From Antedon bifida (Eukaryota; Echinodermata; Crinoidea; Comatulida; Antedonidae): a DNA stretch of 64,000 nt. The stretch lies in the NCBI GenBank assembly GCA_963402885.1, contig OY727101.1, forward strand, positions 13,154,917 to 13,218,916, in the 5' to 3' direction. How positions within the stretch are numbered: position 1 is the stretch's first letter; each line of letters opens with the position of its first letter. Position numbers and translations under genes: made by a program. The notes below the pieces were generated by a model. The model saw only the letters and a program-made list of their open reading frames with translations, was not told the DNA's origin and did not search any database. This document shows, in pieces, positions 10,501-22,400 of this stretch.

Positions 10501-12201
10501 AAACAAACTATTGCTTCAATGGAAAGGTCCTTTTAAGGTTGTAAAGAAATTTGGGTATCTAGACTACCAAATTGACCTTAACGGGAAATTCAAAATATTT
10601 AACGCCAATCTCTTGAAAAAGTATTATGAGCGAACCGCAGACATTAGTGCTGCCTTAGGGGTATCCGAGCCTTCTGGTATCCTTGAATTAGCTAGCACCG
10701 CTGTTATTGAATGCGAACCTAATGAAACATTTACAAATAACCAAAATTATCATCTATCTAATGAGAATCTTTTACAGCTCCACCCTCTACTAGCAAAAGA
10801 AACAACAGCCGACATCCACATCAACGAAAGCCTGGATGATACACTAAAGCATGATGTGCACCGACTTATCGGAAACTACAAAGATGTACTGACGGATTTA
10901 CCGGGTAAGACTACACTTGGGCAGCATGAAATCAAGCTGGAAACTGATGATACAATCCGTTCCAAGCCCTATCCACTTCCACATGCGTTGCGAGGTACCA
11001 TTAAGGATGAGGTAAATATGATGTTAAATCTGGGTGTAGTGGAGCCTTCAGGGCACCGTTTGCCTCTCCAATAGTATTGGTAAAGAAACCGGATGGGTCA
11101 AATCGATTCTGCGTGGACTTTCGAAAACTTAATCAGGTTACAGTTTTTGACGCCGAACCGATTCCGGACCAAGAGGAACTGTTCACAAAGTTGGCCCATG
11201 ATCATTATTTTACTAAGATAGATTTAAGTAAAGGGTATTGGCAAGTTCCCATGGATGAAGCGTCAAAACCTTTAACAGCCTTTCTAACACCAGATGGTTT
11301 GTTTCAATTTAATGTCATGCCGTTCGGCTTAGTCAATGCACCGGCTACTTTCAGTCGTATCATGAGAAAATTACTCAAAGGAATGGATAATACACTTAAT
11401 TATATTGATGACATTCTAATTCACACAGCTTCTTGGGATCAACATATGAAATGTTTGTCTGAATTGTTTGGACGTCTCCGCAGGGCCAATCTAACTGCTC
11501 GACCAAGCAAATGTTTCATTGGTTATGAAACAATCGAGTTTCTTGGCCATGTGGTAGGGAAAGGACATGTTCAACCTCGAGTGGAGAAGATACAAAGCAT
11601 CTTGTCAGCCAAACAACCAGAAACAAAGAAACAACTCCGGTCATTCCTTGGGATGACCAACTACTATAGAAAGTTCATTCCTAATTACTCTGTGATTGCT
11701 TGTCCATTAACCGACAAAACGAAGAATCGGGAACCTAACCGAATATGTTGGGAGAAGGCCCAGGAAAGTGCGTTTGTTAAACTTAAGGAAAAATTAAACA
11801 GTACTCCAATTTTATGCCTTCCTAATTTAAACAAAGATTTTATTTTGAGAACAGATGCGTCCGAATATGGAGTGGGAGCGGTTCTAATGCAGCAGTATGG
11901 TGACGTGAAGTTTCCCGTGGCGTACGCTAGCAAGAAACTGCTTCCTCGAGAAAAAGCATATTCAGTGATGGAGAAAGAATGCTTAGCCATTGTATGGAGT
12001 GTACGAAAATTTGAGTCTTATTTATATGGACGAAACTTCACGTTGGAAACTGATCACCAGCCGCTTGTGTTTATGCACAGAGCGAAATTGTCCAATGGGC
12101 GAATTATGAGATGGGCCTTGGCTCTACAACCGTACAAGTTCCGAATAGAGGCGATTAAAGGCAGTGAAAATGTAGGAGCTGATTATTTAAGTCGAGTGTA
12201 A
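7556..12201 (+). CDS. gag-pol coding region of the Gmr1-like element
   Basis: The region encodes, in order: a ~90-residue run of Glu/Arg-rich repeats predicted as coiled coil or single helix; a SCAN-like Gag capsid region (about 7970-8470); two CCHC zinc knuckles (CFICHRVGHLARNC near 8600 and CYRCLKTGHIARNC near 8690); an aspartic-protease region with RDSGCSG; an H2C2 integrase zinc finger; an integrase core with SPYHPACNGLVERFNG; a module with LLLQWKGPFKVV; reverse transcriptase with NYIDDILIH; and RNase H with LRTDASEYGVGAVL. Gag and Pol run without a separating gag stop. About one break is apparent, so the copy is probably not autonomous as it stands; I treat it as a fossil although young. 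Confidence 0.9.
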
Positions 12202-12248
12202 ATAGGACCCGTCACGGTATGGAGAAAATGTTGATACATTATTCTTTT

Positions 12249-12261
12249 AGAGGGGAGTAAA
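12249..12261 (+). other. Polypurine tract
   Basis: AGAGGGGAGTAAA directly precedes the 3' LTR, the expected place for the plus-strand primer of an LTR retrotransposon. Confidence 0.7.
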
Positions 12262-13577
12262 TGTCACAAGTGACATAAAGTTGTGTATATATTTTGCAAG
12301 TCATTCTTACTTTTCCTTTGTTTTCACTATTTGAACCTTTCTTTTGTTTTAGGAAGCTATTGTGTGAAGCCAGTGGAGCAGAGTTGTTGTGTTGCAGAGA
12401 AGGATTGTGTGGTGTTTGCTGATTGGAGGAGAGGTATAAGGGTTAAGTTAGTGTGTGAGTTGCTGATTGGTGGAGAAGGATAAGGTGGTGATATGTGGAT
12501 AATTGAGGGAATTTTGAGGTAGATGGAAATTGAGAGGAGACAGAGAAGGAGGGCTATGTTATGTTAAGCCAGAAAGGGATAGGTGAATATTGATATGAGA
12601 AACTAAGACGTACAGGAGAAGAAGTAATTGAATTATGGTGATATAGAGCTGAAGCAGAAAGGAAATAAAGAGATATACATGAAGTTAATAAATTGTGAGT
12701 TGGAGATAATTATGGTGATATAGAGCTGAAGCAGAAAGGAAATAAAGTGATATACATGAAGTTAATAAATTGTGAGTTGGAAGTAATACTATAAGGCTGT
12801 ACTTAAATGTAGAACTGTTAATTGTTGAGATTACTGAGGATTAATTAAAATTGTGAATGTAAATTGACGGAAGAAATAACTGTTGGAAACAGCAGAAGTT
12901 GTTGCATGTAAAGAATTGTTTGGAAATATTGAAGAGTAACTGGATTGATACTGATATTATTTTACGTGGAAAAAGAGAAAGAAATAATTGGTCGGGGAGC
13001 GGATTGCAGGGCAGAACGACATCAAGAAACATTTTAACTTTATATTCGATTTATTTATATGTCAGAAAATAGGAAGAATTATAATTGATAATACAAGCAG
13101 AACGGGAGCAGAGGCGTGGGAGTTGTTTATTTGCAGAATCGTTTTAACTTTTATCTTTCTAATTTGGTTTTGTGTCAGCGTAGGAGAGAAGGCAAGAAGG
13201 AACGATATTGTGGACATTTATTATTGTTTAATTATTCATCTTGTGATATTATTGTATTTGAAAGGGGGGTTTCGGGGATTTATTTAAAAATAAGAAGATT
13301 GTTGATATTTTGTTTGAAAGGATTGGGAAATTTGGGGAATTGCATAAAGTGTGTGGGGAATAGGAATACGGTATCATTGTTTGAGAATTGGTTGGGTTTT
13401 TTTTGTGGGTTTTTTTTTGGGGGTTTGAATTATAAAAGAAAGAATTGGTTGTCAAAGATTATTATTAAATTTTACTTTTTACATTTATATGTGTACAGTT
13501 GTGGCTATTTACCGTTGTTCACCGTTGGTTACCAGCAATTACATGTCCGAAAGAGCCGTAATTGCGGCTGTGTGACA
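12262..13577 (+). repeat. 3' LTR of the Gmr1-like element
   Basis: 1316 bp, matching the 5' LTR apart from one visible substitution in the G/T homopolymer region near 13410. It includes the same 77-bp internal tandem repeat. It is followed by the target duplication CTGAC. Confidence 0.95.
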
Positions 13578-16256
13578 CTGACGATATAAAATGTTGGATA
13601 GATTTGAAGCAAACAAATTGTGTATCTGTTTCCTACTTTTCAAAAACTACAGCGTAAATAATATTTTCGAATATTGTTAACCACTAGAAATAAGTTTGCA
13701 TTTTGTCGCTGCTAAACTTGGTGGTCCCTAAATGTTCGCGGTTCGTATTTAAGGGAGGCATAATACTGTGTTTTAAATTCGCCAAATTTTATCGTCACAA
13801 AAACATTATTAAACGTTAACGGCGCATGTTCAATGGGGTTATGTTCGAAAAATCGTTGTAATTAAAGCTTAACAGTATTTGTCTCGACTTTATTAACGCT
13901 CAATTCCCTCACAATGAACAACTAAATACCAACTTTTGGTCATTATCTAGTCTATTTATTTCTATTAATACAACCGAAGTAAAGAACTTCGATTGGAAAT
14001 GGCCATTCATAAAGCATGGACATCACTAAAGGAGTTAGTTCACACTGAGTAGTAAGGACTTAATTAGGTTTGGTGTTTGGTCTATACAGACAGATAAAAA
14101 GGACGAAGCTGGCTTTGTTTGGGGCTGGAAAAGAACGATTAGCCTTACGAAAAGGAATCCAATGAAAAGAGCATCCAATTGAATCAATACTTAATGACAA
14201 ATGATCGAGGCAATGAATAAACCCTATTCTACAATTGATAACACAATTTTCCCATGAAAGGGCCATGGCGTTCTTTAATTGTATACATTATTTAAGCTAA
14301 TGAGTAAGTTACTGTTAGTCTATTACGTGTACTGTCAATACATTAAGCGAATTATTCTGGGAGTTAAGTTAATATTTTCTTTTCTTTCCTTTTTATTGAG
14401 TCTTACGCGACCTTGTGTTAGACCCGACTCAATTAAACTTGTTGTATTTTGGCATATTGAATTTAACGGACTCCAATTGATGTGAACTTGTTGTTTGCGC
14501 TAAATATCTCGATTTTTAATTTTCACATGTAATACCAATACCACCACGATATCATCAAGCACCAATATTACTGGCACAGATTATAAATGTAATACACGTA
14601 GACATATTTACGCAAAATTTAAAATTAAGGCATCGTAGGCCCTTCAGTTACGTGCGAGTGCTTCCACCATGGAAATGAACGGGAACAAGAGAGGACACTT
14701 TAATAGGTCCCCTATAATAGGGGTTATACACCAACTTTAAAAAACATCCATATGTTTAGTACACAATCTATCATAGAGAAACTATTATTTCAAATGTATA
14801 CGATTTTAAATACAAGCTGAACACAAAGCATGTTTTAACTGTATAAATATTTTAAAATAGAATACTATGTATTTACTAGTAATAACGTTAAATGGCAGTT
14901 TATCTAAAAATCAATTATAATCAAATTATAATTATCAGATAAAATGACACTCGAAGGCATCATACAATTTTACATTATAAGTACGATAATAAAACAATAT
15001 TCAAAATGAACATTAATTGTTCATAACGTTTAGCAACATGCATAGTTAAATATTATTGGCCCGTGAACGATTTTTGTTCGCAATAAACGCTTTTAGCACT
15101 CGTACTGATGTCGAAACTAATTACGTCACTCTCTTTTTGTGTACTTGCTGATATTAACCATTACATTTTAAACTAAATTAATATATCTCCAAGAAGTAAA
15201 ATTATTCGACTTTTAAGGAAAAAACGTTACGTTGATTGATTTTTCTATAATCGTATCCATTTCATAGATCAACACGATCCTTATTAAGCGGTAATTGAAT
15301 ACCAATTAGCCAACCTCGGGTTATATGCAATAACTTCGTTTCATTACCATAATAACTGAATAATAATACCATAAGTGCTGAGTGAATACTTTACCTTAGG
15401 AGACAAAATCATCGAATATGTAAGATAGCGATGATGAAATTTTAAATTGCTCGTATGTATTTACTCCGGACACCTCAGGCTTAAAATTATTTATTCAATT
15501 CGTTAGTCGTGATATACATTCAAGAGACGAAAATCAGAATTTATATATGATTTCGTCTTAATCAAATAAATTTGTCGACAGTGTATCTTTAGTGGATAAT
15601 AGCACGTCTTGCCTGCGGCTTTGCTGCAATGCCTTTGTTAATATTGTTTAATTCGAAAATTCAAAAGCATTAGCTATCATTTTCACTACGAAAATAACTA
15701 CACAGAAAGCGAAAAGAGGAAAAACAAAAACACAGACTAAATTGCATTGACTTTGTATACAAGATGTGGTAATTTAGTTTATGTAAAGAGATTATATAGG
15801 TTGATATTCTTGCTAATTATACGGCCTAATCTGATTTTATTTTACAGTTATTAATTCTGATGCATTATGTATTAAACGATAAATCATAATAGTTTGAAGA
15901 CCTTCAGAGGGTCGGACTAGTCTATTAGGAACACTTTAGTTAATAATAGGCGAGTTATTAATAACCATTTTGTAATTCTCCAATTTACATACATAACTGA
16001 AAGATGAAAGAGAACGAATTATCAGCTAGATATGATATTTAAGTTATCGCAGAATATAGTAATATTGGGTCCACTGTTTAATATTATGATAAAAACATAA
16101 ACATTTTGTTTGTCTTTTGTGAGATTTTTTTCATTTCAGTATGTTATATCGTAACATCATTTTATTGTGTTTTTTTTTAACCTCTTTCGTTGCAACCAAA
16201 ATTGCTGTTTTGTTTATTTTTGTATTTGGTTTTTGTATAATTTCTTTAGGCCTATA

Positions 16257-16400
16257 ACTAATAATAATAATATCCTGGATTTATATAGCGCTTAATGTTG
16301 TGAAACCTATAAGCGCTGAACATTATTACCCCCGTCATTTTGGATCAAACACGTATGGAAACATACTACCATAATGCAGCTAGTAATCAGCGCAAGGTTG
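16257..16400. repeat. Interspersed repeat fragment with GCGCTT words
   Basis: GGATTTATATAGCGCTTAAT followed by AAGCGCTGAAC and ATTACCCCCGTCATTTTGGA resembles retroposon ends that I recall as dispersed in deuterostome invertebrate genomes. No boundaries or target duplication are visible; the class is uncertain. Confidence 0.35.
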
Positions 16401-18000
16401 TGTCTTGGTCTAACTATTTAACTATCTAACTGTTTAATTATTAATTTTACAATTAGGCCTATAAGGGATCATGTATAAAATAAATTAAAACATAAATATG
16501 AATATCAATAAATATAATATAATACAATCCACTATTAAAACATTGAAAAAGAAAAACTGATAAAAGTTTATAAAGCCATCGTGTTTTAAAAATTCGAAAT
16601 TCATTTGAAAAAAAAAGTATTTCCCTGATAGTCAGTGATCAGTAAATGTAAAATAATAAAAATTTAATAAAACGGTAAAAAGTCCTGGCGACTGTAAACT
16701 TAAACCATAAAGAAATAAGCCAACTTAATTTTCCATGCTTAAACCAATCACTGATGATCACTTCTGGATAATTTTTGTTTCATTGTTGGAAGTTCATATC
16801 CTTATGCGTGACTCAATGAAAGAATACTTTGATAAATAAGAATCATTGTTGTTAATTATGTAGATAACAGTGTATTGCATTATACGGACAATCAATAGAC
16901 AGCCAAAACAAAAACAGATCACGTGATACATCATCGTGTAAGCAGACGATCGAGTTTCTTTAATTTATGCAGAGTCACCTCTCTAATCACAATTGCCAGA
17001 TTTTGTTCATTTTGTCGTCGTCCGTAGGCCTAATCAATTTTATTGTTCAAGTGTTTATAGATATAATGTAACAAGTGATGTAGTGACGTTGATTATCTAT
17101 TGTTTAAAATTAGTCAGAATTTTCCTTTACGTCAGTAGAGGCATATATGAATCCATTGTTTTTCCCATTTGGCATATACGTGGCTCACCAGCAACGATAT
17201 AAGACGTATCGTAAGGCTAGTGTCTCTTGAATCCAATCTTATCCCTGTATACTAAGTGGCTCCGTTGAGTTCCTTGTTGTATTTTTCCTTCGCAATATTA
17301 TTATGTCTCCATGTTTCATTGTATTTAGAAGCAAAGAAAGCTCTTTATTATTTTTGCTGCTCCTTATTTTGCGTTCGACAGGCCAAATTCATTATCATTA
17401 TGTCGTGTTTAGGACAACATAGTTGATTCAACAAGTGACAGATTCCTTTTTCCGATTGATATAGGCTCTTCAACATTGTCCGAAGATGAATTTTAAAATG
17501 TGTATATACCTTTTAAAGATTTATTACTTTGATTTGTTTTTTAAATAAACGAAATTCAAACAAAACTGTCTTTAAATCCTTAAAAAAACTTAATGAGACA
17601 TAATATCGTTATATTCTTATTTTATTTGTACAATCACTAAACATAACAAAATATAAAGACAGTATTAGATACCGTACGATACTGTATAATTAAACAACAC
17701 ATCTAATGTACTAGACTATTATTGTACAATCACATTTTACGAATGTAATTCGTTTGATAACGAAGGGTAAATCGTAATCCGTACATTCAGTTTTATTTAA
17801 TTCGTTAAAGAAATCCACTTTGTGTCTATCTATGATGTCTGTATTTTACAATATTTACAAAATACTTTGTACAGAAATAATAGAACATTTGAAAGATAGA
17901 ATTTTCATTTTGAACAAGCAAACATTAAGCACAAATTATTTATAAATTTTCTTTGATTGATTTAAAGAATTCAACAGAAGGTAAAACCTCTATCTATAAA

Positions 18001-18135
18001 GCTTAGTTTCCATTAGGACGCAACGCAAGAACTTAAGCGCAGCGCAAGTAAATTACGCGACGCAATTTATGATGATCTACTACGGTACGTCATGATTGGT
18101 CAATTTAATTGCGCTTATGTCCTTTCTATAGTAAA
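18001..18135. repeat. MITE fragment, GCAACGCAAG family
   Basis: GCTTAGTTTCCATTAGGACG followed by CAACGCAAG, then a central ATGATTGGTCAATTTAATTG and a reverse end GCGCTTATGTCC. Same layout as 20756-20912 but with a decayed right end. Confidence 0.55.
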
Positions 18136-19293
18136 AAAGCAAGTTATGACAATGCTATCTGAGCAACTATTTTACCTAAAAATGAACTGTTTTCTTTTGA
18201 AATATAATTGTTTTAAAGGAAATCAAATATGCCCTAATTGCTTGTTTCTGTTTAAATAAACATTTAAACTTAATACCGTGATAATTAAAAAGAAAAAAAT
18301 GAAATGATTTAATATCTTGCTAAAAGAAAATATGGAAATATACTCAAACGTTCTACATTACTTAATCAAATATAATAAAATTGTTTTTAATATGCTAATT
18401 TTAAATCTATAATAATGTGTGTATGACTATTATTAATCCAATTCAATTTACATTATATCAAATACATTATGTTATTTTGAAACGTAATAAATTTGAATAA
18501 ATGAATCCGATCAGGGCAATGTTATGTCAAACAATAAACTATGAATACATTAAAGAAATGGGTTATTGTTATTGAGTTGAATTCGGAGAATATTTTAACG
18601 AGAGGACACTTTCAACGAATAGTTGGGGTCAATAAATGAAAATAATATTATCCTTATTCAACGAATACAAAACATCCATTATTTATTTTATAACACACCT
18701 CTGTTCTAAAGTAAACTTGACCACGAAATAGTAACATAAGTCTTTAAGATAGAAGAAAAGCATATACACGGCACGTGGTACGAAATCAACCAATGAATGA
18801 ATGATAAGGATGAACTTTGGTGTGTGTTATTATTCTCTATAGAACAATGCATGCAGAATCATGTACAGTACACCATATAACAAAAGTATGAGATGTTCCA
18901 CCACTGGAATAAAATTTAAATAGTATTTTCGTAATAACAACCCTTTTATACATACAGTAAGCAATACTCGGCAAATTATTTATAATTTTTACAGTATCAT
19001 ATGCAATTTCTGTGATAATATCACATAAGCCTGACGTAACACAGTACAGGCGCGTGTGATACATATGACACTGTATTACCGAATTTGCCTGGATGTTACT
19101 GGACTTACAATGCGATGTGGTGATACAGCACATCAACTTTCCATCTTATAAATTAAATAAATTGTATTATATTCAAACAATCTTTCCTATACAAGTATTC
19201 ACAACGTATCAACAACAAGATGTTTTTTATAAATTTTGTATTTTTACATTTTTAAAATTTTTAAATCTATATAACATTCTCTAGTGATGCACT

Positions 19294-19446
19294 AAAGTTG
19301 GTTTTCCACTGGACGAATGTATTCGCACAAAATCGAAAGTGTATGCGCATCGTATTTATATTACCTATCTATTTTATTGACGCGAAACCAATAGATTAGG
19401 GCAGTTCGATTCATTCGAATAAATTCGCCTAGTGAAAAATAGGCTT
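19294..19446. repeat. TIR element just downstream of the homeobox gene
   Basis: The ends are imperfect inverted repeats: left AAAGTTGGTTTTCCACTGGA then CGAATGTATTCG; right CGAATAAATTCGCC then TAGTGAAAAATAGGCTTT. Length 153 bp, typical of a MITE. Half of a related element may lie at about 60905-60990. The only close polyadenylation-signal candidate for the homeobox gene falls inside it. Confidence 0.55.
19373..19378 (-). promoter_or_regulatory. Candidate polyadenylation signal of the homeobox gene
   Basis: AATAAA on the minus strand, about 115 nt after the stop codon. It is a single hexamer in AT-rich DNA, so chance occurrence is possible. Confidence 0.35.
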
Positions 19447-19492
19447 TAGCTAATTAATACCAATAGGTATTGATAATAATATAACATTGTTT

Positions 19493-22400
19493 TTAATTAT
19501 GTAAAATGTGTACTGGCTCAAATGCTGACGAACCGTCGGAAGCATGTGATATCCGACTGAACGACGTCGTCGTTTCTGACGACGTCGTCGTAATCGGCGA
19601 CGGGATAGCTGTAGATGTTGCTGATGTGCAATTCGTGATTGGTACTGCGTCTGATGTCGCTGACATCACATCGTCCGCGTCCTTAAGTTTATCCGCCGTT
19701 TCTTTATCCCGTCTTTCTCTGGCACGTCTGTTTTGGAACCATATTTTCACCTGTAAAAATAATATAAAATGTTATCATTTTTGGTGGTGTTTATTGTCAT
19801 AAAGGTGCTGGACTTGTATTATGCCGAATTAATGTCGAATCAAACAGTATTTCACGTATCGTATTGTCGCTAGGTCTACTAAACTTGTCATGTTTCGATT
19901 TTTCGAAGTTAACACATTAATCAATACGTATTGCTTAATGACTTTGCTTTATATACTTGATTACTCGTACCCGCCCAGTACAAGCCAATTTAATACATGT
20001 ATTTATTCCTACATCCATTTCAAAGGACTAAACGTAATGAGCAGATAATGGGTTCGCAACGTCGCTTATTATGCACCGGCACAAAGGTCTTTTTGAGAGT
20101 ATTGACTGGTGGGGCGACAATCACAATAGATCGTCTGGCCTTTTGGAATCTCTTCAAACTACCGAGCCTAGCTTGCACGCTGAAGCTGTTAATCAATTAA
20201 CGATCCCAGTGTAAATTGATTAATGTTTGATAGATAACAACAATCAAGTTACTGGATGTAAAATAGAGATTCAGTCATTATCCGATTTACTCATTAATAA
20301 CAAAACAAAAACCTGCATTCAAACGTCAAGAACATTACACCGAATGGATTATTTCATTAGTGAACAATTAGAAAATAAAACTTTGAAACTTATAGAGGGT
20401 TGTTGTGTTCTTTTGGTGAACTAATGAGATTATCAAATGCGCATTCGATTGGGCATTAAGAAAACATTATTTTAGCGCTAAGGAAATTAACCAAATGTAG
20501 TGTCCAAAATCAATAATATTATTGCATTGATAAGCGGTCGATGATGATATTTTCGGGGATTTTAGGCATATTAGACCTACATAATAGGTAACCAATAACT
20601 TCTACTTTCTATATATTACCATCAAACGCGCGCATCATACGCAACGTACACGTAAGAAAACATATATGAACGTCATTGAAGTATGTAATAGTGAAAACAC
20701 ATTGTGACAATTTTTTAATGCTCAGAGTTGGTAACCTCACCAGTACTCGTGAATAAAGCTTGGTTCCCATCTGGACGCAGCGCAATGACGTAAGCGCAAC
20801 GCAAGTACATCTGACCAATCATAAGCAATCGATTATCCGCCCACCTGTCGCTTGACATCATTGGTCAACTCGCTTGCGTTGCGTTTATGTTGTCCTAGTG
20901 GGAACAAAGCTTACAATACGATTGTAGGCCTACTGACCAGTAGAAATTGTAAGTACAGTTATGGCCTATATAGTATCTTCTCATTTAGGCCTATCAACAT
21001 TTTGATTGTCGCCAGAAAAATTATAAACATTACCGTAACTCGATAAAGCGTCTGAAAATTGTCATTAACTCTTAACGATCATAAATACATACTTTAATTT
21101 AAGTTTTTAATAAGATTTTTATTAATAGACACGCATAACTTATTACCTTTTCGTATTAAAAGATATGTTTATTATTTTTTTTCTCGGATAATTATTTAAA
21201 TGTTTTAGTTAGAAGAAAGCAATGTATTGGTCAGTATGGTGAATCAAATTACATCAATGTTTTACCTAGAAAATCTCAACTTAAAAAGGCGTCATGAAAA
21301 ATATTCAGGCCGGCATATGAACCGTATTTTTGGCAATTTTTTTTGGACGGACAATTTATTTTTATCTAAAGTCCACGCCAGCCATCGCGTCAACCAATTA
21401 ATTAAACGCGTCAACACTTAAAACGCGTTCTTTATTGTCAAATTTGACATGAAATTATGATGAAATCAAATTCTTAAAAGCATATAAATTCAGTCAAGAA
21501 TTTTACATTTATCAATTGATTAATGTAATAAAATTTATTGCAATTTAATTCTATGAAATGTTAAAATACTCCTGGCGTCGGACCGGACTGGCGCTCCGGA
21601 TAATTTCTCTATTTTAATGTTAATTCGTTGCTTTTACAAGAACTAATTGATTCCATAAAAATTCCAATGGTTTATTTTATGTATTTTTATGTATATAGGT
21701 ATATTAGCCATAATGTAATTGTATACACAATGTTGGTTGTTATTTATGTACGATATATTTAGGGGTATTGCCGGTGCTGAATAGGCCTACCTGCCGTTGA
21801 TGAGGGAAGACTATAATTGTATTCTTCCCTGATGTTTAGTGTTTTCTACTCTGCTAATTTATTTGTTCATGATTGTTATTATTGCTTTTTTTTTCTGGAT
21901 ATTGGAAATTCTTTCGTTCTTTCCAAACGTTTCCTATACAATATATAGGCCTAATGATTAAAACCAGGCCTAGTACTACATTAGGCCTATGGAAATAATT
22001 CCTCCCTGATTATAGTAAGTTTGTGGTACTAAAATAGTTTATGGCGCGCGATTATTTATTTCAGATATAAAGCTCTATCTACAATATCAAACTACTGTAG
22101 TTGATAGTGTGATGTGCCCAAATATGGATGTGATATGCTCAAATATAGCAGTGATATGACATCATCATGTCCATATGGGCACATCAAATAAAGTTTGACA
22201 GTGTAGCCAGAACTTTAGGCTAGTAGAAAGTCTGCATACTTTAAACATGATATACTGTAAGCAAATTGATAACTCACCCTATTATCCGACAGATTAAGCG
22301 ATGCCGATAGCTCCGTTACGTCCACACTGCTAAGGTAGTGGGTGAGACGAAACTTTTGCTCCAGTGTTGCTACTTGGTTTGGTGAGAACGGCACACGTGG

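Larger units (their letters stand above)
6076..13577 (+). mobile_element. Gmr1-like Ty3/gypsy LTR retrotransposon
   Basis: A 7.5-kb element with two 1316-bp LTRs that start TGTCACA and end TGTGACA, flanked by the 5-bp target duplication CTGAC (6071-6075 and 13578-13582). Parts in order: 5' LTR, tRNA-Pro-type primer site, gag with charged N-terminus, SCAN-like capsid region and two zinc knuckles, protease (DSG motif near 9.02 kb), integrase (zinc-binding region about 9.6-9.75 kb, core to about 10.3 kb, GPY/F-like module near 10.5 kb), reverse transcriptase (about 10.9-11.6 kb), RNase H (to about 12.2 kb), polypurine tract, 3' LTR. No env is seen. Integrase before reverse transcriptase is the known Gmr1 order. 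I see only one base difference between the LTRs, so the insertion is recent. It looks nearly whole, with about one break in the coding region. Confidence 0.92.
13578..19492. other. Intergenic region without a recognised gene
   Basis: AT-rich sequence with no supportable coding exon on either strand. It contains a retroposon-like remnant near 16257-16400 with TATAGCGCTTAA and AAGCGCTGAAC words, half of a GCAACGCAAG-type MITE at 18001-18135, and a TIR element at 19294-19446 just below the homeobox gene. AGGACACTTT-containing repeat fragments lie near 14690 and 18603, related to one at about 515. Regulatory DNA for the homeobox gene may lie here, but nothing in the sequence identifies it. Confidence 0.55.
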
